Shown here: positions 1 to 8,363 of the stretch, piece after piece
How positions within the stretch are numbered: position 1 is the stretch's first letter
Layout of the letters: each line of letters starts with the position of its first letter
Origin: Paenisporosarcina quisquiliarum_A
GTDB lineage: Bacteria; Bacillota; Bacilli; Bacillales_A; Planococcaceae
DNA length: 64,000 bases
Direction: 5' to 3'
NCBI RefSeq assembly: GCF_043641925.1
Contig: NZ_JBHZRU010000016.1
Location: 23,392 to 87,391, forward strand
Position numbers and translations under genes: made by a program
Notes under the pieces: model-generated
Databases searched by the model: none
What the model was told of the DNA's origin: nothing
Seen by the model: only the letters and a program-made list of their open reading frames with translations

Positions 1-2
1 TC

Positions 3-1193
3 TTTTCGGCTATTTCACCGTTCATAAACGTTAAGGCAATCAACTTAGATGACTATATGAATAAGCGAAAAAAATTGAATGGATTGAACAGAAAAGAACG
101 GAGACTTCGCTATTTAGGAGAACTAAAAACTTCTCAAGTGAAGTTAGAAGAGATGGAAGCTGTATTTGCCATTCACGATAAGCATTGGAAGAACAGAACG
201 GATACTAGTCATTTTTCTGAAGAGGCGTATCAAAATTTTTACAGTGCTCTTTTAAGTAATCGTGAAGGACCTTTGCAAACTGAGTTAGAAGGACTGTATT
301 TAGACAATCAACTCATTGCTTTTTCTTATGGTTTTCTTTGTCGAGGTAGATATATAGGGATAGTCAGTGGTCATGATTCCGACTATGAGATCTATGGACC
401 TGGGACTATTTTGAATAAAGATTTAATAGCAGCGAGTCAGAAAAAGGGACTTCGCGTATTTGATTTAGGCGTAGGCTATGAACCTTATAAATTTGAATGG
501 AATACCGGTGTGGACTATGTGAATGAGTTTATCATTGCATCAAAAGAATGGCAGTCACAAATGATTTTTCATTTATATAAAACTAAGGGTCAAGTGAAGG
601 AAGTATTAAAAAAAAACTATAAAATCGTTCAACTTAAACGAAAGTATGTGGATCAATCGATTCAATTTGTAAAAAATGCATCCAAGAAAGAGTGGATTCA
701 AACCATTCGCAAATTGAGTAACAAGATTTATTCACATCAGTCAATCGATATCTATCAACAGGAGCAAGGAACTCAAGAATTAGTCAATTATGATTTGCTT
801 GATTACAGTGATACAAAAAGACGAATGTACAATTTATCAAACATGCACAAGCGGTATTACAGTGGTTTTTTACCCTATAGTGATTCGAGGTTTTCTCTCT
901 TTTGGGTTCAACCAGAAGTAATCCGTGTTGATGAATTAGATTACTATGAACCACTCCCAAAACAGAGTGCTTTTGTTGTAGATTGGCACATGCACAAGCT
1001 ACCAAGTATTTGCACGTTTATAAGGGCAAAACAAGATGTACAAAAGATTTATCTACATACAACTAAGACCGATCCACATGTTACTGAACATCTTCAGCAG
1101 TTAGGTTTTAAGCATGTGAACCGTGTTAGAAAAACGTGTGTATTAACTTTGACGAAAACACAAGTGATACCGGCTGTGAGTTCAAAGAATTGA
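3..1193 (+). CDS. GNAT-superfamily (Acetyltransf_6-like) protein, 5' end outside window
   Basis: The frame is open from the first bases of the window, so the gene begins upstream and only its last 396 codons are seen. An ATG at 57 exists, but residues encoded before it (a Ser-Pro stretch, then a run ending in a Lys/Arg-rich helix) look like the usual lead-in to the Acetyltransf_6 fold, so 57 is not taken as the start. The segment around residues 90-155 from that ATG (YGPGTIL, then FDLGVGYEPYKFEWNTG) is typical of this FemX/BioF2-like acyltransferase fold. The substrate is unknown. The C-terminal third is not recognised. The gene converges on the next one, with a shared terminator between them. 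Confidence 0.7.
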   Translation, partial: FSAISPFINVKAINLDDYMNKRKKLNGLNRKERRLRYLGELKTSQVKLEEMEAVFAIHDKHWKNRTDTSHFSEEAYQNFYSALLSNREGPLQTELEGLYLDNQLIAFSYGFLCRGRYIGIVSGHDSDYEIYGPGTILNKDLIAASQKKGLRVFDLGVGYEPYKFEWNTGVDYVNEFIIASKEWQSQMIFHLYKTKGQVKEVLKKNYKIVQLKRKYVDQSIQFVKNASKKEWIQTIRKLSNKIYSHQSIDIYQQEQGTQELVNYDLLDYSDTKRRMYNLSNMHKRYYSGFLPYSDSRFSLFWVQPEVIRVDELDYYEPLPKQSAFVVDWHMHKLPSICTFIRAKQDVQKIYLHTTKTDPHVTEHLQQLGFKHVNRVRKTCVLTLTKTQVIPAVSSKN

Positions 1194-1250
1194 ATTAGTT
1201 GTGAGATTAGCATACCAATTAAACAGTCGAGAATTAAGTTTGATCAAAAG

Positions 1251-1310
1251 AAAAGAGACTTTCAGTCCTTCAGTCTTAACTGAATTTCTGGCAGCCTCTT
1301 TTTTATTATT
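1251..1310. terminator. Bidirectional terminator between convergent genes
   Basis: AGAGAC pairs imperfectly with GCCTCT, and inside lies TTCAGT-ctt-AACTGAA. The 3' side runs into a T-rich tract. It sits between two convergent genes and can serve both. Confidence 0.55.
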
Positions 1311-1857
1311 CTTTTTTATTCCCAAACTCCAAATCTGTAATCGAAAAAACAAATGCGTCGTGATTTTCACCAAGTTGGAACAAATAATTACGTAAGAGTC
1401 CTTCTTTACTAAAACCTGCTTTTAAAAGAAGTTTCCATGAAGCTTCGTTATCGGGAAAAGTTACCGCTCCGACACGTGCTAGTTTTAATTCATTAAAGGA
1501 ATAAGCTAACACCGCTTTAAGCGCTTCTTGGATATATCCTTTTGACCAAAAATCCGGATGTAGATCGTATCCAACTTCGCATCTCTTCGAACTTAGTACG
1601 AGATTGTTTAACCCAATCGTTCCTGCGAATTCTTCCGTCTCTTTTAATTGGATTCCCCAACGGACGGATCTTTTAGAAGAGAATCCACTCTTCATATGTT
1701 CAAGCATTTTCTCAGCTTGGTCAATTGAAGTTAACGGGTCCATCCCATAATATCGTGTTACATCCTCACGAGAAAATTGGTTAAATAAGTGAACAGCATG
1801 AGCTGGTTTTAATTCAATTAATTGTAGTCGCTCTGTTTCTAAGATAGGAAATGACAA
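1306..1857 (-). CDS. RimJ/RimL-type GNAT N-acetyltransferase
   Basis: 183 residues, the usual size for single-domain RimJ/L acetyltransferases. It begins with the family's LETERLQL segment and has GWGI/EFAGTIGL and EVGYDLHPDFWSKGYIQEAL, the acetyl-CoA-binding region. The start is TTG at 1857, with AGGAGGT six bases upstream; no ATG is better placed. Probable role: acetyl transfer from acetyl-CoA to a protein N-terminus or small amine; the substrate cannot be told from sequence. The next gene upstream on the same strand (DinB type) ends 18 bases before this start, so the two probably form one transcript. Confidence 0.85.
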   Translation of the reverse strand: MSFPILETERLQLIELKPAHAVHLFNQFSREDVTRYYGMDPLTSIDQAEKMLEHMKSGFSSKRSVRWGIQLKETEEFAGTIGLNNLVLSSKRCEVGYDLHPDFWSKGYIQEALKAVLAYSFNELKLARVGAVTFPDNEASWKLLLKAGFSKEGLLRNYLFQLGENHDAFVFSITDLEFGNKKE

Positions 1858-1874
1858 TGGAAGACCTCCTGAAT

Positions 1875-2360
1875 TTATGATTGAGTTTCTTTAGCAAAAT
1901 AAATGAAATCAATCGGAATCCCACTTAGGCCAAATTGACGTAAAAATGACGTGACCTGGCCACGATGATAAGAAGAGTGATTTACAAAAGTGAAGAACAT
2001 GTCCTCACGAATATTTGAAAATGGATCACCTTTAATATTCGTGAAATTAATTGTAGCTTTCCAATCTTCCTCTGACAGAGATGAAAGAAACACGTCCATT
2101 TCCTGATGCAAATCAGAAAAGGCTTGTTTTGTTAGGGCTACTGTACTGACGTGAAATTCTTTCCATTCAGGCTTCTCAATGCCTTGTAATCTCTTAAACC
2201 ATAAATAATCAACACTGAGTATATGAGAAAATGTTTTACTTATTGTAGGAAATGAATTTTTCGCTTCTCGATGATAAATTGCCTCACCTTGAGAACCGAC
2301 ATGATCTAATAATTTCTGAGTCGCCCATTGGTGATAATGAAACATTGTTTGCCATTTCAT
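1875..2360 (-). CDS. DinB family protein
   Basis: 161 residues with the DinB/YfiT four-helix pattern: an N-terminal YHQWATQKLLDHV helix, a central HILSVDYLWFKRL helix and the C-terminal HSSYHRGQVTSFLRQ helix. Histidines near residues 47, 130 and 134 are the expected metal ligands of this putative metalloenzyme family. In bacilli the superfamily includes thiol-S-transferases such as BstA, but most members have no assigned reaction. The ATG start has a GGGGGATT ribosome site. It is the first gene of a two-gene unit with the GNAT enzyme and is divergent from hutH. Confidence 0.85.
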   Translation of the reverse strand: MKWQTMFHYHQWATQKLLDHVGSQGEAIYHREAKNSFPTISKTFSHILSVDYLWFKRLQGIEKPEWKEFHVSTVALTKQAFSDLHQEMDVFLSSLSEEDWKATINFTNIKGDPFSNIREDMFFTFVNHSSYHRGQVTSFLRQFGLSGIPIDFIYFAKETQS

Positions 2361-2478
2361 TTTGAATCCCCCTTTTAAAAATTGTGAATATTCTCCATAG
2401 TAACACTTTATCGAGGTAATACACTACCACTGTAGTTTGTTATAATTTGGAAAATAATAATTGATGTTACTGAATCCC

Positions 2479-2502
2479 CCCCTTATACTCGTTATAAAGG
2501 GG
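2479..2502 (+). promoter_or_regulatory. Hairpin covering the hutH ribosome-binding site
   Basis: CCCCTTATA (2479-2487) can pair with TATAA-a-GGGG (2493-2502), leaving a five-base loop and one bulged A. The 3' arm is the AAGGGG ribosome site of hutH, so folding would hide it. A TATAAT hexamer at 2441-2446 is a plausible -10 box, but no good -35 box is visible. Confidence 0.4.
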
Positions 2503-2510
2503 TGTTTCAT

Positions 2511-4034
2511 ATGGTTTTATTAACAGGCGAAAATTTACACTTAGAAGAGATGCGTTCTATTATATATAAAAATGAAAAAGTTGATCTAGATACCGAAGCA
2601 TTAGCTCGTGTACAAAAAAGTAGAGAAGCAGTTGAACGAATAGTAAGCGAAGGTAGAACCGTTTATGGCATCAACACAGGGTTCGGTAAATTTAGTGACG
2701 TAAGTATCGATGAGGAAGACGTGCATGCACTGCAGTTACATTTAATTCGTTCACATGCTTGTGGAATAGGTGAGCCATTTGAAGAACGAGTGTCTCGTGC
2801 TATGGTAGTTCTTCGTTTAAATGCCTTATTAAAAGGATTTTCGGGAATTCGAGTAGACGTATTAAAGCGCTTAGCTTATATGGTGAATCATTCTATTCAT
2901 CCTGTTATTCCGTCTCAAGGCTCGCTTGGTGCATCCGGTGACTTAGCTCCACTTTCCCATTTAGCCATTGTAATAGTTGGTGAGGGTTTCGTGTGGAAAG
3001 ATGGAATGCAAGTAGCAGCGAAACAAGTGTGGGACGAACACGGACTAGATCCACTAGTGCTTGAAGCAAAAGAAGGGCTTGCTTTAATTAATGGAACACA
3101 AGCAATGACAGCTCAAGGTGTGGTTAATTGGTTAGAGGCAGAAACACTAGCTTACCAAAGTGAATGGATTGCAGCCATGACAATGGAAGCACTTCATGGA
3201 ATTACAGATGCGTTCCATCCAGCTGTTCATCAAGCAAGAGGTTATGTAGAACAAGTGGACGTAGCAAGAAGAATGCTTGAATGGCTTGAAGGAAGTCAGC
3301 TAGTCACGAAACAAGGTGACAAGCGAGTTCAAGATGCGTATTCTCTGCGATGCATTCCACAAATTCATGGAGCTAGTTGGCAAGTACTAGGGTATGTGAA
3401 AGAAAAGCTTGAAATTGAAATGAATGCTGCAACTGACAATCCTCTGATCTTTGAAGATGGAGAAGTCATTATTTCAGGTGGGAACTTCCACGGGCAGCCA
3501 ATCGCTTTTGCAATGGATTTCTTAAAGCTGTCAGTAGCCGAATTAGCTAATGTGTCAGAACGACGCATTGAACGCTTAGTAAATCCACAATTAAACGAAG
3601 GATTACCACCATTTTTAAGTCCGCAACCAGGGTTGCAATCTGGCGCAATGATTCTACAATATGCAGCGGCGAGCTTAGTTTCTGAGAATAAAACCTTAGC
3701 CCATCCAGCATCAGTGGATTCAATCCCATCTTCTGCAAATCAAGAAGATCATGTCAGTATGGGAACGATCGGCGCACGTCACGCTGGTATGATGATTCAA
3801 AATGCTCGTCGTGTTTTAGCAATCGAAGCATTCTGCGCACTGCAAGGTTCGGAATACCGTGGGAAAAACAAAATGTCGGAATCACTCCAAAACAAGTGGG
3901 ATGAATATCGTTCATTTACACCGTCGATGGATGAAGACCGAGTATTTAGCACAGATATCGAACGTATTAGCGCTCACATGAAAAATGAAACAGGCAAACC
4001 TGTCTATTCTAGTAAAGTAAGTATTACCGTATAA
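2511..4034 (+). CDS. hutH: Histidine ammonia-lyase
   Basis: 507 residues, full length for HutH, which deaminates L-histidine to trans-urocanate. The MIO cofactor triad Ala-Ser-Gly is at residues 141-143 within GSLGASGDLAPLSH. NTGFGKF near residue 55, QDAYSLRCIPQ and NFHGQP are the other conserved active-site segments. The frame is open from a GTG at 2502, but that codon overlaps the AAGGGG ribosome site; ATG 2511, eight bases downstream, is the better start. No hutU, hutI, hutG or hutP is adjacent, so the rest of histidine degradation must be elsewhere or absent. Two terminator-like hairpins follow. Confidence 0.96.
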   Translation: MVLLTGENLHLEEMRSIIYKNEKVDLDTEALARVQKSREAVERIVSEGRTVYGINTGFGKFSDVSIDEEDVHALQLHLIRSHACGIGEPFEERVSRAMVVLRLNALLKGFSGIRVDVLKRLAYMVNHSIHPVIPSQGSLGASGDLAPLSHLAIVIVGEGFVWKDGMQVAAKQVWDEHGLDPLVLEAKEGLALINGTQAMTAQGVVNWLEAETLAYQSEWIAAMTMEALHGITDAFHPAVHQARGYVEQVDVARRMLEWLEGSQLVTKQGDKRVQDAYSLRCIPQIHGASWQVLGYVKEKLEIEMNAATDNPLIFEDGEVIISGGNFHGQPIAFAMDFLKLSVAELANVSERRIERLVNPQLNEGLPPFLSPQPGLQSGAMILQYAAASLVSENKTLAHPASVDSIPSSANQEDHVSMGTIGARHAGMMIQNARRVLAIEAFCALQGSEYRGKNKMSESLQNKWDEYRSFTPSMDEDRVFSTDIERISAHMKNETGKPVYSSKVSITV

Positions 4035-4073
4035 AAGCAGCAGCAGAGAAACAATAGAAATAACATAGTAAAT

Positions 4074-4112
4074 CGAGTATGAAATCGCAAAGATTTTATA
4101 CTCGTTTTTTTA
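4074..4112 (+). terminator. hutH terminator
   Basis: CGAGTAT and ATACTCG pair, with an additional GAAATC/GATTTT inner stem, followed by seven T residues. It ends about 80 bases after the hutH stop. Confidence 0.75.
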
Positions 4113-4173
4113 TTGATATGTAGTGGATATTCCTAATTTTATCGCAATTTACAATTAAAATAGCATGCAGATT

Positions 4174-4214
4174 GACGGAAGGACAACAGCTATATTGTCA
4201 TTCCGTTTTTTATT
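4174..4214 (+). terminator. Second terminator-like hairpin after hutH
   Basis: ACGGAA-g-GACAA pairs with TTGTC-a-TTCCGT around a short loop and is followed by TTTTT. No gene ends between this and the previous terminator. It may end a small transcript or act as a leader attenuator for the GrpB gene at 4351. Nothing else is recognised between 4215 and 4350 beyond the ribosome site. Confidence 0.5.
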
Positions 4215-4350
4215 GGAGTGAATGTAGTTGTTATTTGATGTACAAAAATAAACAAAAGGAATAAGCGTTTATATTAAAATATAATTGTAGAGAAATTGGT
4301 ATAATTCCGTTAAAGGACAGGTTTGTTGAAGAAAGAGGGGGATAGACTAA

Positions 4351-4896
4351 ATGGACAATAGTAATGATCATAAAAGCATCCCAAAATGGGCATTTGAAAA
4401 AATTGAGATAAAAAAGCCAGACCCTATGTGGATGGACAGAGGTATTCAGGAGAAAGAAGAACTTTACCATTTCCTTTCAGCTTTTGGTGTTAAGCAAGTA
4501 GAACATATAGGCAGTACAGCAATTCCTAATTTGCCCGCTAAACCAATTATCGACTTAATGGCTTCTATTTCATCATTTCAACATATCAACAAAATAGTGA
4601 AAAACCTATCCTTGCACGATTGGCATTATGTACCTCCCGAATTAGACAATCAGCCATGGAGAAGATTTTTTGTTAAAGTGAAGAACGATAAACGAGTAGC
4701 TCATTTACATCTAATGCAAGAAGGAGAAGATCGTTGGGAAAAACAACTTAAATTTCGAAATAAACTAAGAACTAATGCACACCTTGCAGAGGAATACGCT
4801 TCAATTAAAAGCCAATTAGCACAAGAGTTTAATAATGACCGTGAGAGATATACTGAAGCAAAGACAGAATTTATAAATAAGGTGTTATTTAACTAA
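4351..4896 (+). CDS. GrpB family (UPF0157) nucleotidyltransferase-like protein
   Basis: 181 residues, normal for the GrpB/UPF0157 family, which has a nucleotidyltransferase fold. The signature VEHIGSTAIPNLPAKPIIDLMA lies at about residues 50-70 and contains the GS and D-x-D-like positions of the fold. HLHLMQEG and WEKQLKFRNKLR follow, as in relatives; the Arg/Lys-rich helix is common to CoaE-fused members. The start ATG is preceded by GAGGGGGAT. The gene is monocistronic, with its own terminator at 4930-4960. The biochemical role of stand-alone members is not established. Confidence 0.88.
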   Translation: MDNSNDHKSIPKWAFEKIEIKKPDPMWMDRGIQEKEELYHFLSAFGVKQVEHIGSTAIPNLPAKPIIDLMASISSFQHINKIVKNLSLHDWHYVPPELDNQPWRRFFVKVKNDKRVAHLHLMQEGEDRWEKQLKFRNKLRTNAHLAEEYASIKSQLAQEFNNDRERYTEAKTEFINKVLFN

Positions 4897-4929
4897 AGAG
4901 GCTTTAATGGAAAAACTCCTCTAAAAATG

Positions 4930-4960
4930 AAAAGCTCAGAGCTATCAACTCTGAGCTTTA
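4930..4960. terminator. Terminator after the GrpB gene
   Basis: A perfect 11-bp stem, AAAGCTCAGAG with CTCTGAGCTTT, around a seven-base loop. Confidence 0.7.
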
Positions 4961-5062
4961 TAGTGTTCTATTTTATGAGTATAACTGAACTACTAATCCT
5001 GGAGTCTCGTTTATTTTGTAAATAAAGGACTATTTGCAAATATGCACTTTTTTATTTTAGAC

Positions 5063-5207
5063 CTACAGTGATTTTCAGTTGATTGAAATGGAGGCTGCGA
5101 CTCCGGCGGAATCAGCACAAACTGAAGACCCTGCACTGAGCAAAGCGAAGGAAGCGGCTGAAGTTGTGCCCGCGGAAAGCGTCAGCCGCAATGAAAATCA
5201 ACACTTT
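5063..5207 (-). repeat. GC-rich dispersed repeat, family A, copy 1
   Basis: About 145 bp, far more GC-rich than its surroundings. It reads (minus strand) from GTTGATTTTCATTGCGGC through GACGCTTTCCGCGGGCA, an AGCCGCTTCC block and GCTGATTCCGCCGGAGTC to CCTCCATTTCAATCAACT. The same modules occur at 21340-21483, in split form at 49664-49960, and truncated at 63829-63925. The two ends, GTTGATTTTCATTG and CAATCAAC-type, are roughly complementary. No open frame of note. Confidence 0.8.
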
Positions 5208-5223
5208 ACTTAGTATTCACATT

Positions 5224-5263
5224 AAAAAACAGACTCCAGTTCAAAACTTGGAGTCTGCTTTTC
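5224..5263 (-). terminator. Terminator of the DAO-family oxidoreductase gene
   Basis: On the minus strand GCAGACTCCA pairs with TGGAGTCTG and is followed by TTTTTT, directly after the stop codon at 5265. Confidence 0.8.
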
Positions 5264-5264
5264 A

Positions 5265-6479
5265 TTATTTCACACCATATTTTCGATCAAGCTCAACTAA
5301 ATGTGCATCAGGATGATGGCCAATCATGATTAAATCCCTTAAAATATGAGATCCCAACATGCTATAAACCGTCCCATTTCCACCGTAGCCTAGTAAGTAA
5401 TAGTGCTTTTCCTTCGTAGGATGTTGTCCGATGAAAGGCAAATTATCAATGGATTCTCCAAAGGTTGCACCATAAACGTAATCAGTTTCAAGGTTATATT
5501 GCGGGAACAAATCCTGTAATTTTTTCAGTAAAATTTCACCGCGATTTTCTATTAATTCTAAGGATTGAGGAGCTTGTGCATTTTCCTCATCTAATCCACC
5601 AATGATGATTCGATTTTCAGCAGTCGTTCTAACATACAGATAAGGACGAGCCGTTTCCCAAATTAATGCATGTTCATGCCATTGAGTAAAATCATCTACA
5701 GGCTTGGTTACCATCGCATAGGAGCGATTGATGTCAGCTCCAATGCGATTACCAACAGGAACAGTCTCATATCCAGTCGTATAAATAATATTACTTGAAC
5801 TAAATTCACCAACCGAAGTTCTTACTGAGATCTGATCATCAATCGTAAAAACATCTTGAACTTCTACAAATTCAAACAAATGGCCACCTTTTTCTTCAAT
5901 AATATCAAGAACACCATTTACAAATTTATAAGGGTTAACTTCAGCGTCATCATAAGTAACTAATGCACCAGCTTTAGTAAATGCCATATGCTTTGAAAGC
6001 TCTTCTTGTTCCCAGTAGTCACATGGGAAGCCATGTTTCTTCAATGTTTCGTATTCTTTTTTTATTTTCGGTACGTCTTCTTCAGAACTTGCATAACAAA
6101 TACTTGGACGCATAATAAAATCTGCTGAAGAGGGAAGACGTTTTGCCACCATTTTTAATTGATTAACAGCTTCATAGCATATTTGATAAAAACGTACAGC
6201 TTCTTGTTCACCAATTTGGTCAATTAATTCATGAAGCATAATATCATTAGAATATTGCAGCAAGCCTGTATTAGCCATAGTACTGCCTGTAGCCATTTGA
6301 CGTTTATCTAAAACAGCTACTTTTAATCCCGCTTCAACAAAGGCTAAGGCGGTTAATGATCCAGACATGCCACCGCCAACAATGATGACATCGTATTTTT
6401 CCAACTTTTCTGGAGCGTGTCTTGGTTCTTTACTTGGTAAGGTTGATGGCCAATAGACAGAGCCGTTATGAATATCCAC
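5265..6479 (-). CDS. FAD-dependent oxidoreductase (DAO / glycine-oxidase-like family)
   Basis: 404 residues from a GTG at 6479. An in-frame TTG at 6494 would add five residues but has no ribosome site at a useful distance, whereas GGGGAT lies nine bases before the GTG. After a 30-residue leader comes the dinucleotide-binding YDVIIVGGGMSGSLTALAF, then a DAO-type body with VGGLDEE-like IIIGGLDEE and a C-terminal YLLGYGGNGTVYSMLGS, the FAD-contacting end of the fold. Family members oxidise amines or amino acids such as glycine, sarcosine or D-amino acids; the substrate here is unknown. It has no thiamine-pathway neighbours, so ThiO is unlikely. Confidence 0.85.
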   Translation of the reverse strand: MDIHNGSVYWPSTLPSKEPRHAPEKLEKYDVIIVGGGMSGSLTALAFVEAGLKVAVLDKRQMATGSTMANTGLLQYSNDIMLHELIDQIGEQEAVRFYQICYEAVNQLKMVAKRLPSSADFIMRPSICYASSEEDVPKIKKEYETLKKHGFPCDYWEQEELSKHMAFTKAGALVTYDDAEVNPYKFVNGVLDIIEEKGGHLFEFVEVQDVFTIDDQISVRTSVGEFSSSNIIYTTGYETVPVGNRIGADINRSYAMVTKPVDDFTQWHEHALIWETARPYLYVRTTAENRIIIGGLDEENAQAPQSLELIENRGEILLKKLQDLFPQYNLETDYVYGATFGESIDNLPFIGQHPTKEKHYYLLGYGGNGTVYSMLGSHILRDLIMIGHHPDAHLVELDRKYGVK

Positions 6480-6626
6480 AATTTGTATCCCCAATCATTT
6501 TTATCTATCTCTTTATACCCAAAAGCTATAATATTTAAGCAAGCTTTGACAACTTCATAAATTATGGTGAGAATACTTTGTTATAATAAAGAATAGATCT
6601 TGAGAAAGTGAAAGGACGTTACAATC

Positions 6627-7520
6627 ATGAATGAAATTACAAATAAACCTCATATTTTATTAATAGATGGTATGGCTCTATTATTTCGATCTTTTTTTGC
6701 AACATCAGTGTTTGGGCAATTTTTAAGAAATGAACAGGGAGTGCCCACTAACGGTGTGCAAGGATTTGCTAGACATGTATTAACAGCTAAACAAATGATG
6801 CAACCAACACATATGGCGGTATGCTGGGACATGGGCATGCATACGTTCCGCAATGATTTATTCGATGGCTATAAATCAAACCGTCCTGCACCACCTGAAG
6901 AAATGCTTCCTCAATTTGATATGGCGAAAGACATTTCTAAAATGCTAGGTTGGCAAAATTTTGGAGAAATTGGAATGGAAGCAGATGATCTCATTGGATC
7001 AATGGCGTGTAAGTGGCAAAATGAAGCAAATATTACCATCATAAGTGGCGATAAAGATTTACTCCAATTGTTAAGTCCTACTACCAAAATCGCCTTTACA
7101 AAAAAAGGGTACTCTATCTATGATGAATATACTTATGAACGATTCCTTGAAGAATATCAAATCGAACCTTCTGTGTTTGCTGATGTTAAAGCTTTCATGG
7201 GAGATTCGAGTGATGGATACTCAGGGGTAAAAGGCATTGGTCCTAAAAGTGCCTTACAATTAATTCAAATGTATGGCTCTGTTGAAGGCGTTATTGACGC
7301 GATTGAAGAATTAAAACCTGCGCAACAAAAGAAAATTCAAGAAAACCTGGATATGTTGCGTTTATCCAAAAAATTAGCGACCATTCATTGTGAAATGGAT
7401 TTGCCAATTGAATTGGAAGAATTACGAATTCCAACGTATAGTAAACAACATTTAACATCACTTGAAGAAGCAGGTTTTGGATTGACTAGCAGACATGCCC
7501 AGTCCTTGTATTCGATTTAA
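6627..7520 (+). CDS. ypcP: 5'-3' exonuclease / flap endonuclease, YpcP (FenA) type
   Basis: 297 residues, the size of stand-alone 5'-3' exonucleases related to the N-terminal domain of DNA polymerase I. The PIN-like domain starts with ILLIDGMALLFRSFFA and carries acidic metal ligands in CWDMGMHTFRNDLFDGYKSNR, GMEADDLIG and ISGDKDLLQLL. A helix-three-turn-helix follows at about residues 190-225 (FMGDSSDGYSGVKGIGPKSA). In B. subtilis this enzyme removes RNA-DNA flaps, for example during Okazaki fragment maturation. The ATG is preceded by AAAGGACG. The downstream STAS gene follows after 15 bases. Confidence 0.92.
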   Translation: MNEITNKPHILLIDGMALLFRSFFATSVFGQFLRNEQGVPTNGVQGFARHVLTAKQMMQPTHMAVCWDMGMHTFRNDLFDGYKSNRPAPPEEMLPQFDMAKDISKMLGWQNFGEIGMEADDLIGSMACKWQNEANITIISGDKDLLQLLSPTTKIAFTKKGYSIYDEYTYERFLEEYQIEPSVFADVKAFMGDSSDGYSGVKGIGPKSALQLIQMYGSVEGVIDAIEELKPAQQKKIQENLDMLRLSKKLATIHCEMDLPIELEELRIPTYSKQHLTSLEEAGFGLTSRHAQSLYSI

Positions 7521-7535
7521 AACGGAGGAATGATT

Positions 7536-8363
7536 GTGGATATTGTTACACATTTAATGCATATGAAAGATTGTATACTTGAGCAATCGAAAGATTTAGC
7601 TCGTATTATTACAGAGGAACAAAATGCACGCTATCCTGAACTGAAAAGCGTAGAGTTAGACTTGTATCCACTACGTATCGAACTTGTCGAATTATATGGC
7701 GCTTGTTTAGGGATGACCGAAGAACAGCGCGTTTTTGTTTTAAAAGAGTGGGGAGAAAGAGCCGGAACGTACACGGCTAGAATGCAACAAATCACAATTG
7801 ATATGATGCTTCGCGAAGTACCTCATTATCGAAATACGATTGGCAGCGTCATTAAATATGAAGCTCAAAAATTAAATTTAAGTGCAAACGAATTGTATGA
7901 TGTAATTGATGTGCTAGATCGTTCCATTAACGATGTTGTTTATTTTTTCAGTGTTCCATTTGTTCGTCATGACCAAGAACAATTAGCCTTCTCACAACAA
8001 ATGGTTGTCGAACTATCCGTGCCAGTCGTTTCCATCAATGATGATATCGCTGTTTTGCCATTAATCGGTTCAATGAATGCTGAAAGATCACGTGTTTTAC
8101 AAGAGCGTGCTTTAACAGAAGCTTCTCGTTTACAAATCAAACATCTCATCATTGATTTATCTGGGGTCCAAACAATTGATACATTCGTAGCGCAACAATT
8201 GTTTAGTTTACTGGATGCGCTATCCTTAATAGGTGTAACAGGTACAGTTAGTGGAATTTCGCCAATTATTGCCCAAACGCTAGTCCATTTAGGATTGGAT
8301 TTCGGCAAAGTAGGAAGTTATTCATCTCTTAAACGAGCTCTATCTGTTATTCAATCAAATTAG
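7536..8363 (+). CDS. RsbR-type STAS-domain stressosome protein (RsbT co-antagonist)
   Basis: 275 residues. The frame is open from ATG 7530, but the GGAGG at 7524-7528 leaves one base to that ATG and seven to the GTG at 7536, so GTG is the start. The N-terminal half (about 1-140) is helical and variable, as in the RsbR sensor domain. The C-terminal STAS domain (about 160-270) has IDLSGVQTIDTFVAQQLF and VSGISPIIAQTLVHLGLDF, matching RsbR paralogues; the Thr of IDT aligns with the phosphorylated Thr of the STAS loop. Probable role: stressosome component upstream of sigma B. The 3' end overlaps the convergent C39-like gene by 17 bases. Confidence 0.88.
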   Translation: MDIVTHLMHMKDCILEQSKDLARIITEEQNARYPELKSVELDLYPLRIELVELYGACLGMTEEQRVFVLKEWGERAGTYTARMQQITIDMMLREVPHYRNTIGSVIKYEAQKLNLSANELYDVIDVLDRSINDVVYFFSVPFVRHDQEQLAFSQQMVVELSVPVVSINDDIAVLPLIGSMNAERSRVLQERALTEASRLQIKHLIIDLSGVQTIDTFVAQQLFSLLDALSLIGVTGTVSGISPIIAQTLVHLGLDFGKVGSYSSLKRALSVIQSN

